This document shows, piece by piece, positions 14,333 to 23,389 of a stretch of 64,000 bases of DNA. The position numbers and the translations under genes were made by a program. The stretch covers positions 4,552,701-4,616,700 of the forward strand of contig NC_085071.1 of assembly GCF_963662255.1 (NCBI RefSeq), in the 5' to 3' direction. Source of the DNA: Cinclus cinclus (lineage: Eukaryota > Chordata > Aves > Passeriformes > Cinclidae). How positions within the stretch are numbered: position 1 is the stretch's first letter; each line of letters opens with the position of its first letter. The notes under the pieces were generated by a model. It ran no database searches, was not told the DNA's origin, and saw nothing but the letters and a program-made list of their open reading frames with translations.

Positions 14333-14447
14333 GTATATTTAGCTGCCTCTAAGCCTCTACCTTTCCTTATATAGGAGAGGCCAAACGAATTTCTCACTCT
14401 CATTATTAATAGCCTGAGAGGAGCTCTTAGGAGGCTGCCAAAAATAG
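14333..14447 (+). promoter_or_regulatory. Cluster of CArG-like and MEF2-like sites
   Basis: Seen directly: GTATATTTAG at 14333-14342 (MEF2 consensus except the first base), CCTTATATAGG at 14365-14375 (CArG-like with seven A/T, or a one-mismatch ten-mer), and CCAAAAATAG at 14438-14447 (CArG/MEF2-like). SRF and MEF2 are known to drive the miR-1/miR-133 clusters in muscle. Linking these sites to the hairpins 4.2 kb downstream is inference. Confidence 0.45.
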
Positions 14448-16187
14448 CAGGCAAACAGAGCGCACCCGGGGTGGGGAGGATGTCGTGGCAGGCAGGGGAG
14501 CCGCCGGGACTGCCGCGGGAGGGTTGCCACGCTGCTGGTCCTGGCTTTTCCCTTTGGGAATCACACTAAGGTGTCTCCCAGCATCCTGCCCCGGGCAGGG
14601 GCTCTCCCTCGCCCTGCCAGCTTTCCGCAGGTAGGACCGGCGGGGCTCTGGGTGGGCAGAGCAGCCCTGCACCCCCGGATTTGGCTGCTGGGAATGCTGG
14701 AACAGCCGCCCCGTGGGTGCTGGGGACACCCCAAGCGTATCCCCTGGCCACGGGGATCTCCTGTGGCTGAGATGGTGACAGGTTTTACCCTTCTGTGCAC
14801 TCCATGAGCTCTGTTTTGCCCTCGAGCTGCCCTGGGCCCAGTGGTGTATGCCGGCGCCCCCCACGACATGGCTTTGGGAGCCTCTCCGGGCACCCAGGGG
14901 ACGTGGGGAAGGTGGCAGAGCTGGCCGGCTGTCTGCGTGCTGGTGGCAGCCCGAGCAGCCTCGGTCCGGTAGGGAGAGGGTTTCTCAGCAGAGATCACCC
15001 ACACAGCATCCCCAGAATTGGGCACATGTGCCGGGGCACCGAGACCAAAATGGGGCGAGCGAGGAGGGAGATTCGGGGTACCCAGCGAGAGAGGGATCTT
15101 CAAGTGCACCCGTAGATGCTGCATCCCAGGCAGGGTCTGCCTTAAATCCCTCCCTCCTCCCTCCCTCCCTGGCGAGGAACTTCTCCCGCTGAACCGGAGG
15201 ATGCTGCAAGCTCCTGCGGACGAGCCGGAGGAGTCCTGTGGCAAAGTCAAGGCGAGCGAGGAAGCAGCGTGCCCGTGCCGGGTGTCACCGCAGCTCGCTG
15301 CCGCCAGCCCAGCCTGCTGCGGCCGCTGTCACCTCCAGGACCGTGAGTGGCCTTGCGGGTGGGAGGTGCGGGGTCTGCGGGGGGCAGCGGGGCTTTCCCC
15401 GCCGCCAAGGTTTAACCTTCAGCGAGCCCGGCCGGTGCTGAGCTCGGCGGGGCCGGGGATGCTAGTGCTGCTGGGAGCCGGCAGCGGCTCGGCGTGGGCG
15501 GGAGGGGGTCGAGGCACCCCCCTGCTTGGGGCCAGCCCGGGTGGAGCGGAGGAGTGGGGGGCAGCAGCAAATCTCTCTGTGGCTGAGGGGACAATGGGGC
15601 TCCCCCGGCAGGTCCCGGCTGCAGAGGAGTCCTGGGTGGTGAGTGCTCTGCCCTGCGGGCAGCACCCGGCCCTTCTGCCCGCGGGTGTCCCCCTGCACCG
15701 GGGCCGGCCGCCCCCTCCCCAGGGAGCCGAGGTGCAAAGTGGGGACACCCCAGGGCTGTGAGATAGGGTGGGAAGGGAAACCCAACTTCTGGGCACCTCG
15801 GCATCGCATTTTGGACTCGCACGGAGGGAAGTGCTCACCACCACTGCCGGGTGCACCAGGGTCAGGAGCCCACCGCCCCGACACGGGCAGTGCCACGGGC
15901 GAAGGGATGGCAGGACGGGAGCCGGGGTGCCCCCACAAGCGCCCTGTGCCAACGCTCCCCTTGCATCCACCTCCCTCCTCCTTGCTGGGCCTCTTGGTAT
16001 TTTATAAGTCACTCAGCAGCTGCTGCAGTGGGTTTGTCGGGGATGGATGAGCCGGGGGAAGCCGGCTGGGGGGGCAGCGCTGGATGGGAAAACTTGGAAA
16101 GGCCCTTGCGGGGCAGCGGCTGCAGAGCTCGGCCAGGGACGCGGCGCTGGCGGAGCCGGGAAAAAAAAAAAAAAAAAGAAGACTCTT

Positions 16188-16197
16188 CCTTTTATAG
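16188..16197 (+). promoter_or_regulatory. CArG/TATA-like element CCTTTTATAG
   Basis: A one-mismatch CArG box immediately after a 17-base A run at 16161-16177. It could equally be a TATA-like core element at the downstream edge of the CpG block. Confidence 0.3.
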
Positions 16198-16937
16198 CCA
16201 AGCTGGGATTGTTGGGTGCCTGCGGGCGCGTGGGTGCCACTACGGCCGGCCCCGGCAGCCCCCCGGCTTCTCCGCCTCCCCCTGCAAAGCCAGGTGACCA
16301 CAAAACACCGTGCCCGAGCAGGGAGCTGTTCTCGGGCAAGGTGCAGAACACGCGGACTGCCCTGGCCGGGGACTCACAGCCTCTCTGCGGGCATGGAGAA
16401 TTCGTGGAAGAGGGGTTGCCCCAGGTCACAGCTCCCTGGTGGGTTTTGGCTCGGGGTCTACAGCTGCCAAAGGCAGCGCTGGGGCTGGGGAGGACTCAGG
16501 GATGCCTTCGGTCGTGGGGGCACGCCCAGGGCTGCGGGGGGATTGGTGGTGATGACTGCGAATGTCTGGGCACAGAGAGGGCAGTGGGGTAGAGCCGGGC
16601 TGTGGAACAGGGCAGGGGCAAGGAAGGGTGGTGGGAACAGGCAGGGGTGGCCTAGGCTGGAGCTGGGGAACACGAGGTGCTCTGGATGCAGCGAACATCC
16701 CGTGGAGCTGGGCGCAGCTCTCCAAGGTCACTGGGAGAGCCCGACCGAGGGCTGTGGGGACCGAGCTATGGGGTAGGGCTGTGTGGGCCATTTGGGCTGA
16801 GGCATCTCTAATATCCAGTCCTGGGAGGCTGCCCAAGGTCAGCCGAGGTGACTGGAGATGAACTCAGCTGCGATGTGAGAGCCTGGACGCTGTGCCCTGG
16901 CTTTGCGATTTCAGGGTGGGTAGAGCCATGAGCTTTT

Positions 16938-17042
16938 GGCTCCCACTGAGCCCTGACAGTCCTGGCAGTCCCTGGGACCCCAGTGTTGCTACAGCAAATC
17001 CTCACAGCAGCATCACACTGCACTGCAGGGCTGGCAGCGTCT
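16938..17042. repeat. Duplicated block A (copy 1)
   Basis: About 93% identical by eye to 21134-21234, including the segment beginning 'ccctgacagtcctggcagtc' and ending at the 'gcactgcaggg' run. In copy 2 this block is joined directly to the ISRE promoter block. In copy 1 the two are 1.84 kb apart with the miRNA cluster between them. Confidence 0.8.
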
Positions 17043-17993
17043 GAGGAGTTAAGTGGGTGCAGCTCTGCAGCCTTGGGCTCAGGTCATCCACTCAGTTTGA
17101 TTTGGGTGGGGCAGGGGTGCTGGTCCGGCCAGACACGCTGTACCCCATGATTCCTGCAGAGCTGGGGCCTTGTCCTGGGTCCTGGGAGCTGTGTCTGGGA
17201 TCCTCATGGCCAGATCCCTGGGGAGCAGCCATGCAGGAGCTCCTGGGGCGCTGGCAGAGCATCCAGGGGGGACCGTGGTTGTGTCATTCTGTACTCACCA
17301 GCAATGGTTGGTGTCTCGGGGGGCCACAGAGCAGTGACTCTGCTGCCTGTGGGGGCTGTGAGCTGGGCTGGTGACATGAGGCTGTACTTGGGACTCCTTG
17401 CAGGGAGCTGTGGCATGTGTGGCCACAGCTCCCGGTGCTGAGTCACGACCCCGCCGTGTCTGGCCAGCCCCTTCTGCCCACAACTGGACCCCCATGCACC
17501 CCTCACTCCCCTGTCCTGAGAGGGGGCAGCCCTGGGAACCCAGGAACACTCCCTGTACCTGCCATTGTCCCATTCCAGCTGCAGATTTAGGGCTGGGAAG
17601 GTCACTGAAGTCAAGGTGTGTCCCTTCTCTCACAGTGCCGTGGCCAAACTGTGTTGGGGACAGGAAGCACCCCACAATCCCCTTAAGATCTCAAGCCTCT
17701 GAGCTCTCAGCTGAATGCCACTCCTGCAATGGACAAAGGCACCTCAAGAATTCCCTGTCTTGAGCTGCTGTGTGGGGAGGGGGTGACAATGCTCAGACTC
17801 CCGTGTCTGGGCCCTGCAAATGAGGTGGGCAGGGGCACGGGGATGTGGGATGTGGATGTCCCCCTATGCTGGCTCTGTGTGCACCAGCCTGAGCCACTGC
17901 TCTGGCACATGGACAGATGTGGAGATGCAGAGTTAGGGGTTCTGTGGGGGTGTAGGGGGGCAGGGGAAGGAGTTGGTGCATCCTGACACAGTG

Positions 17994-18011
17994 CAGCAGC
18001 AGCAGCAGCAG
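17994..18011 (+). repeat. (CAG)6 microsatellite
   Basis: Six uninterrupted CAG units, followed directly by a G6 run. Confidence 0.9.
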
Positions 18012-18579
18012 GGGGGACCCCTGCCAAGCCAAGAGGCAGGCCTGAGGGGGATTTTCCCTGTGGAAGTGGCTCCAAGCACGGGCACACCCCTGTGCCATCC
18101 ATCCGTGCTGGCCCATGTGGGCTCACAGGATGCAGCCCTTGGCTGTGCCCCCATCTGCTCACAGGTGCAGCTCCCCAGGTGCCCCCACAGCCCAAACCAC
18201 TAAGCCTCAGATGCATCCTGGAGCATCCCATCATCCACAAAGAGGAAACAATCCCCCCAAAACACCACTCTGAGCAATCTGTAGCAGGCAAATGGCTCTG
18301 GGTCCAAGGCACACATTGGTTGGCCACGGCTCCAGGCACGAGGAGCTCTGGAGTGGCTATGGACACAGGGCCCATGTGTGCAGTGCCTCTGCCTGGGATG
18401 TACTGGGGAGACGCTGAAGATGGGAGTGGGGGTGAGCAGGAGGTGCTCCCCAAAGCCCCTGACCAGTGTCGGGTTTCACCATGGCCTCTGGCTCCTTCCA
18501 AGATCTCACTGGAGCTGGAGGACACGGCAGAGAGAGGAATAGCCCTGTGCCCCCAGCCCCGCGGCGCCCGCCTCTCCCT

Positions 18580-18662
18580 CCCAACCCTACATACTTCTTC
18601 ATATGCCCATATGGAGCCGGCCGGCGTTATGGAATGTTAAGAAGTATGTATTTTTGGGCTGG
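18580..18662 (+). ncRNA. mir-1b: miR-1b precursor hairpin
   Basis: The 3' arm at 18630-18650 begins TGGAATGTTAAGAAG and continues TATGTA. This is the miR-1 seed (GGAAUGU) with the T at position 9 that distinguishes miR-1b from miR-1a, and it matches chicken miR-1b as remembered. The 5' arm at 18589-18611 starts ACATACTTCTTC and pairs with it across a GC-rich loop (about 18612-18628). Flanks (CCAA.. / ..TTGG) extend the stem. miR-1 is a heart and skeletal-muscle microRNA that promotes differentiation (HDAC4 is a classic target). It is followed 70-90 bases later by miR-133c on the same strand, the usual miR-1/miR-133 bicistronic order. Confidence 0.95.
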
Positions 18663-18721
18663 CACCCGCACGCCGGTAGACCCCATGGCCAGCACCGTCC
18701 AGAGGGATCCTCCGCAGAGAC

Positions 18722-18806
18722 GATGCGTCCCTGGGGCTGGTAAAAAGGAACCAGATCAACTTGCAACTGGATTTGGTCCCCTTCAACCAGCTGCAGCGGC
18801 GCATAA
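18722..18806 (+). ncRNA. mir-133c: miR-133c precursor hairpin
   Basis: The 3' arm at 18772-18793 begins TTTGGTCCCCTTCAACCAG, the miR-133 mature sequence with seed UUGGUCC. The 5' arm at about 18735-18756 (GCTGGTAAAAAGGAACCAGA) is the star strand, with AAAAAGG where miR-133a has AAAATGG. The loop is near 18757-18770. Family role: represses SRF and promotes myoblast proliferation, balancing miR-1. This third avian/fish miR-1/133 locus has no human counterpart as far as I recall, since human loci carry 133a-1, 133a-2 and 133b. It was probably processed from one transcript with miR-1b. Confidence 0.95.
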
Positions 18807-19219
18807 GATACGGCACCCGCTGCCCCTCGCCGCTGCCGCCGTGCTGCCCTGAGCGGGCTCGGGCTGAGCTATGAGTGCCGGGACTGGGGAAACGGGGGTG
18901 CAGAGTGGGGCTGTGGCTGGTTTTGGAGGCTGCCCCGTGGGGAGGAGGGAGGCGGAGAGGCTTCAGCTCTGTTCTCCAGACTGCTCGGGGCCCTCGCAGA
19001 GTTCCACCGGCCGGGAGACGCCCCGTGAAGCCGCAGGAGCCCTGGCACAGCCTGAGGAGCCCCCAGCCCGGCGCGTCCTTCCCCCTCCGCTCCCGCACCT
19101 CCCGTGCGGGGCGCTCGGGGTGAAAGGGCTCCCTGGGGGACACCGCCAGGGTCGGACCCCCGAGGACGGCAGAGCCCCAGCCCTGCTCTAGCAGCGACAG
19201 CAACTTCAAGAGTTAAGGA

Positions 19220-19231
19220 GAAAGTGAAACT
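19220..19231 (+). promoter_or_regulatory. ISRE, promoter of gene A
   Basis: GAAAGTGAAACT matches the GAAANNGAAACT interferon-stimulated response element exactly. It lies about 60-120 bases upstream of the presumed first exon, whose donor is at 19344/19345. ISGF3 and IRF binding is established for this motif. Confidence 0.85.
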
Positions 19232-19250
19232 CAGAGAGCAGTACCACAAT

Positions 19251-19259
19251 TTCTCAGAA
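19251..19259 (+). promoter_or_regulatory. GAS-like element (TTCN3GAA)
   Basis: TTCTCAGAA, a palindromic STAT site, 20 bases after the ISRE. The equivalent position in copy 2 (21621-21628, TTCTCGAA) has lost one spacer base. Confidence 0.5.
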
Positions 19260-19645
19260 ATCATCTGACCCCGCCTCTCTAGCGGGATCGTTCCATCCGC
19301 CCTTGGCCCGTCAGAGAACAAAGAGACCCACGAGCTGTCCCACGGTGGGTATTTGGGGACAGCACCCTTTGTCTGACGGGGGGGACAATAACGGGGGGCT
19401 GCTCACCTCGATGCACCGGCAGAGCAGCCACTGAGCCCTGGGCAGGGTAGGAGCCTGGGCTGCAGCTGAGAGATATTTCTTGTAAGGGAGGGGTCCAGGG
19501 TGTCTTGGGTGGGAGAGGGGTGGCTGGGGGTGATCATGGAGGGCAGCAAAGCCCCGCTGAGCCCACCTGCCTGCCTTGTTCTTGCTTCCCAAGGGACCAG
19601 ACCTACAGCAGACTCTTCACAGCTCTCACTCCCTCCCAGCCCACG

Positions 19646-20816
19646 ATGCGTAAGTTGGGTGGTTCGGGGGGTCGGGGACACGGGACCTGCAGTGGGACAC
19701 ATTGGGGGGAGCTCGGGGACTCTAGAGTTCACCCTTTCTCCCCTCTGCTCCTGGACACTGAAGGGCTGAAGGAGGGTGGGGTTGGGAGAGTTGCTGCTGC
19801 CACCGGGCCCCAGCCCTGCCTGGCTCAGGGCACTGGGCTCCAGCCGAGAGGAGCTTTAGTGCCCACAGTCCTTCTCTTCTATCATTTTCCTTCTTAGCCT
19901 TTCTTCCATTGGCCGCTGCATTCCTTGCGGGAGTCATCGTAGGAGCTGCAATTGTAGGTGAGAGATTGGAACGGGATGAGCTGTGCTGGGCTTCGCTGGT
20001 GGTGCTGCTGACAGGGAAGGGGCAGCACTGACAGTGCCTGGAATTCTGGCTGTCGCTGCTGCTGCAGCCCTGCACACTGCTCCTCTCCTGCTGCCCATGG
20101 GGTGTTCCCACACCTGCACCCCCAGCCCTTGCTCCCCACTCTGGTGCCTGGGTGCTTTTGGGGTGGCCACTTCTGGTGCTGGTGGCAGGGGGAGATGTGG
20201 GTCACAGAGAGCACCCTAACACTGCTCTGTCCTCCCTGCAGCAGCAGCAAAGAATAAGAATGTGGTCTTCATTATGAATTCCTATGGTCTGTTATTCCGT
20301 ACTGGTGAGTGGGGAGGGCAGGAGAGCTGGGCTGTGCTGGGAGGGAACATGGGGCTTACCCTGTGCTTACTCTGAAGCCCAACCAACCCTTTAAGTCCTC
20401 CCTGGTCTGAATGTGCTCAAACTGTGGGGAAAGGGATCAATCCCAATATGGTGGCAAGAGCCAGGACCTGCTGGGGTAGGGGTCAAGGCTGAGGGCTTCA
20501 GGGGCTGTGCATGCAGGTGTGTGCTCTGTGGCAAGAACTCCTGTGACCACTGGCAGCACTGGTCAGAGGCAGAAAGCGGGAGCAGAAGGGGGTTAGATGT
20601 GCTCAGGGAGCAGAGCTCACTGCAGGCCACGGCACCGGCACAGACTGAGGAGACCCTTGGTGGAGAGACAATGCTGGCTGTCCCTGCCTCGTGCTTGTCT
20701 ATTTGCAGGCAGCCTTGATGCTTCTGGGACATGACACTCCTGTCTTTACAGGGGATGACGTAAAGGCCGACGGTCTGAGCAGCAGCTCATGCTGTGCAGT
20801 CCAGAAGAAGGACTGA
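19646..20816 (+). CDS. Gene A: 63-residue membrane microprotein in the ISG12/FAM14 cluster, divergent
   Basis: Coding exons 19641-19649 (ATG at 19646, donor GTAAGT), 19898-19957, 20242-20304 and 20752-20816 (TGA), 192 nt in all. An untranslated exon probably ends at 19344 (GTGGGT donor). The protein opens MPFLPLAAAFLAGVIVGAAI, one hydrophobic helix rich in Ala/Gly, then a Lys/Asn turn, and ends with an acidic/Ser stretch containing a Cys pair and QKKD. Introns around exon 4 and before exon 5 align closely with those of gene C, but exons 4 and 5 do not encode the ISG12 core (no GIAAGS/AKMMS motif). The ISRE and GAS suggest interferon control. I do not recognise this protein. It may be a fast-evolving ISG12 paralogue or a decayed copy with an accidental intact frame. 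Exon 4 has three tandem CAG acceptors. Confidence 0.6.
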
Positions 20817-20945
20817 TGACCACCACCAGAAACACATTTCCTTCCTTCCTTCCAAGGAGCCTGATTTGTGCCTTCCCAGTGCAGGAACAGGAAAGCCCCC
20901 AGTGACCTTCAGCTTCCCGGTTAACAGATTGGCATTTCTTTGAGT

Positions 20946-20951
20946 AATAAA
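20946..20951 (+). terminator. AATAAA polyadenylation signal of gene A
   Basis: AATAAA lies 130 bases after the TGA, and a GT-rich stretch (gtggtgtgggtgtgtggtggtg) begins about 30 bases later. This is a good poly(A) site and supports gene A as a real transcription unit. Confidence 0.8.
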
Positions 20952-21056
20952 TGCTTTGAAAGGTTTCATAAAAGTTCATTGGTGGTGTGGGTGTGTGGTG
21001 GTGCTTGGTGTGCGTCGTGGCTCAGGTACCCACCCCACACCTGGGGATTGGTGTTG

Positions 21057-21128
21057 CTCCAGGAAGGGATTGCAGCAGGCAGTGTTTCCAGCCTTGTTCC
21101 CTGTCCCCCCGCACAGCAAGGGGCTGGA
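21057..21128. repeat. Cluster-specific repeat block E (copy 1)
   Basis: A 'caggaagggattgcagcagg ... gtgtttccagcc' block that recurs at about 21965-22022 and 24492-24557. The three copies mark the three ISG12-type units. The copy at 24492 is followed by block F, which also occurs at 22163-22235. Confidence 0.65.
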
Positions 21129-21133
21129 TCCTA

Positions 21134-21958
21134 CTGAACCCTGACAGTCCTGGCAGTCCCTGGGACTCCAGCACTGCTACAGCAAATCCTCACAGCAGCA
21201 TCACACTGCACTGCAGGGCCGGCAGGGCTCGGGGGAGGACTGGCTGCAGGGACCGGGGGAAACGGGGGTGCAGAGTGGGGCTGTGGCTGGTTTTGGAGGC
21301 TGCCCCGTGGGGAGGAGGGAGGCGGAGAGGCTTCAGCTCTGTTCTCCAGACTGCTCGGGGCCCTCGCAGAGTTCCACCGGCCGGGAGACGCCCCGTGAAG
21401 CCGCAGGAGCCCTGGCACAGCCTGAGGAGCCCCCAGCCCGGCGCGTCCTTCCCCCTCCGCTCCCGCACCTCCCGTGCGGGGCGCTCGGGGTGAAAGGGCT
21501 CCCTGGGGGACACCGCCAGGGTCGGACCCCCGAGGACGGCAGAGCCCCAGCCCTGCTCTAGCAGCGACAGCAACTTCAAGAGTTAAGGAGAAAGTGAAAC
21601 TCAGAGAGCAGTTCCAACTGTTCTCGAATATCAGCTGACCGTGACATTCCTTGTGGGACCTTCCCTGTCGCCCTTAGCTCCCCAGAGAACAAAGAGACCC
21701 GCGAACGGTCCCTCGGTGGGTGTTTGGGGACAGCACCCTTTGTCTGACGGGGGGGACAATAACGGGGGGCTGCTCACCGCGATGCACCGGCAGAGCAGCC
21801 ACTGAGCCCTGGGCAGGGCAGGAGCCTGGGCTGGGGCTGATGGGACTGAGGGGTCTCTTTTTTTGACGAAAGTGGACCGAGTTGGCTTGGGTGGCAGAGG
21901 TGTGGCTGGGGTGATCGTAGAGGGCAGCAAAGCCCCTCTGAGCCCACCTGCCTGCCTT
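21134..21958. repeat. Duplicated block A + ISRE promoter block (copy 2)
   Basis: Block A (21134-21234) is fused here to the promoter block (from about 21253). The second ISRE, a presumed untranslated exon (donor at 21715/21716) and the intron start are kept. After 21958 the similarity to gene A stops before its ATG exon. Confidence 0.9.
21590..21601 (+). promoter_or_regulatory. ISRE, copy 2 promoter (presumed promoter of unit B/C)
   Basis: GAAAGTGAAACT, identical to the gene A element and inside the 350-bp identical tract. No coding exon follows nearby. The first ISG12 coding exon downstream is at 24.93 kb, so a long first intron holding the LTR is implied if this promoter drives gene C. Confidence 0.7.
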
Positions 21959-22017
21959 TACCATGCTCCATGAGGGGATTGCAACAGGCAGTGTTTCCAG
22001 CATTCTCTCTGTACTGC

Positions 22018-22160
22018 ACAGTGAGGCCCTATGGGCAGTGCCTCCACCTGGGCTGAACTGGGCAGAGGCTGAGCATGAGTAGGGGGGTGGGCAGGAGGTG
22101 TTCCCCACGGCCCCTGCACAACCTCTTACTTCACTATGGCCACTGGCTCCCATCCAGACA
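22018..22160. repeat. Diverged copy of block B (other copy 18361-18505)
   Basis: About 70% identical by eye to 18361-18505, the segment just upstream of miR-1b (shared 'gcagtgcct', 'gcaggaggtg', 'atggcc', 'ctggctcc'). Its place after the promoter block here, but before it in copy 1, shows that the segments have been reordered. Confidence 0.6.
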
Positions 22161-22675
22161 TTAGATGACTTTGTTATAAACTGATTCACCTTGTGCTGGT
22201 GACAGGTGACAGACTGAGTTGACCAGAGCTGTGTGTCTTGTACTGTGCCCCGTGTGTGACCTCAGGGCTCACCCCACACTCAGTTGAGTTTCTGTTCCTG
22301 GATTCTCTCTATTATTTACCATAAATACATGCATTTTGCAACACTGTTGGTAAACAAGGCAGCACAGTATTTCCCCAGCACCCTGAGCTTTGACCTCCCA
22401 GGGCGGTGCCAGCAGCATGTCCAGGGCCTGGGGTGGCCATGGGAGCAGGGTCCATGTCCAGGGGTGCTCTGTGTGGCCCCACTGCCTGCACTGCCCTGGG
22501 TGTGGGGACACCCAATGCAGCAGGGAGGTGAGATCTGTGGGTTCTTCTCTTCCATGGGGTGGTGCTCCTTTCTAAGGGGGATGGTGGGGGCCCTATGCTT
22601 AGGCTGAGCCAGCTGGGGGAGCCCTGGGCTGATTTCTCTTCCTCTTCCCCAAGGCTCCTCACAACTGTTGGTCTT

Positions 22676-23248
22676 TGTGCTGCTTTGGGCTGGGGTAGAG
22701 ATAATTTTCCTCCCAGGGTCTGCTCTGGGGCTGTGCTTTGGTTTTGTGCCCAACACGGGGTCGATGATCCAGATGTGTTTTGTTAGTGCTGAGCTTGCCC
22801 AGAGCCAAGGCCTTTCCTGCCCCTCACACGGCCATGCTGGGGAGGGGTTTGGGAGTGTGTGGGAGGCTGGGAAGAGCTGTGCCAGGGCCAGGCGACCCCA
22901 AGTGAGCGATGGGATATCCCAGACCGTGTGACGTGAAATGAATGGACAAAGGAGGGGACATTTGGAACGGTGGCGTTTCTCTTCCCAAGTCTCTGGCCCA
23001 TGTGAAGGGGCCCTGTTTGGAGGCACTGAACCCCTCCCTGCCCATGGGAAGCAGGGAATGAATTCCTGGGCTTGACTTCCTTGTGTGCACAGCTTTTGCT
23101 TTCACTGTTAAACTGTTTATTTCAACCCACGAGTTTTCTGGTTTTTACCCTTCCACTCTCTCCCTGATCCCAATGGAGGGTGGAGGGGTGGGGGTGATGA
23201 TCAAGCAGCTGACAGGTGTTTGGGACTGGCTGGGGTTAAGCTACGACA
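22676..23248 (+). mobile_element. Solo LTR of an avian endogenous retrovirus (ERVL-like)
   Basis: A 573-bp element starting TGTGCTGC and ending CTACGACA, with the terminal region widely dispersed in birds (a 'ttaaactgtttatttcaacc' segment, then 'gagttttctg', then 'ggggttaagctacgaca'). No internal viral coding sequence lies next to it, so it is a solo LTR, and no clear target-site duplication was found. The class assignment is from memory of the pattern. It sits between promoter copy 2 and the ISG12 exons. Confidence 0.75.
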
Positions 23249-23389
23249 GCCCCCAGGGCTCCCAACAGGGCTCTGGTTTGGCTGCCATGATGTGACCCCC
23301 CGGTACACACCGGGACTCTGGAACCCCCAGGTACCTCCGCTGGGACCCCCACCTCTGTCCCGTGCCCCCCTCGCTGTACCTGACCCCCG

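Larger units (their letters stand above)
13200..16350. promoter_or_regulatory. Long CpG-rich block, probable promoter/enhancer region upstream of the miR-1b/133c hairpins
   Basis: CpG density and GC content rise sharply here compared with both sides, and long overlapping open frames on both strands are a by-product of that composition. It contains CArG/MEF2-like sites (14333-14447 and 16188-16197), a CT-rich run at about 15150-15172 and an A-run at 16161-16177. No coding exon could be supported. Its position 2.3-5.4 kb upstream of two muscle microRNA hairpins on + makes it the best candidate for the start of their primary transcript. It could instead serve an unannotated host lncRNA. Confidence 0.5.
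16351..18575. other. Intergenic or primary-transcript DNA upstream of the miRNA hairpins
   Basis: No coding exon was recognised. It contains duplicated block A (16938-17042), a (CAG)6 run (17994-18011) and a diverged block B (18361-18505) that resembles 22018-22160. It probably belongs to the primary miRNA transcript, but nothing in the sequence proves transcription. Confidence 0.45.
18885..19575. repeat. Duplicated ISRE-promoter block (copy 1, promoter of gene A)
   Basis: Paired with 21253-21958 at an offset of 2370. Bases 18891-19240 match 21261-21610 with no difference that I can find in 350 bases. Beyond 19241 the copies diverge and carry indels, with a second high-identity stretch (19361-19462 against 21731-21837, about two differences). 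The identical part is CpG-rich and ends just after the ISRE. Confidence 0.93.

Noticed and set aside
13674..16860. Many long overlapping ORFs on both strands (up to about 247 codons)
   Set aside because: They lie in CpG-rich DNA where stop codons are rare, overlap each other in several frames, have low-complexity Pro/Ala/Gly/Arg composition, and show no conserved domain or consistent splice pattern.
18869..19321. ORFs of about 100-190 codons on both strands, repeated at 20987-21579
   Set aside because: They repeat because the promoter tract is duplicated. They span the ISRE and known promoter-type sequence and are best explained as composition effects.
22316..23105. Long - strand ORFs over the LTR
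   Set aside because: They lie across a solo LTR and flanking repeats and match no viral or cellular domain that I can recognise.
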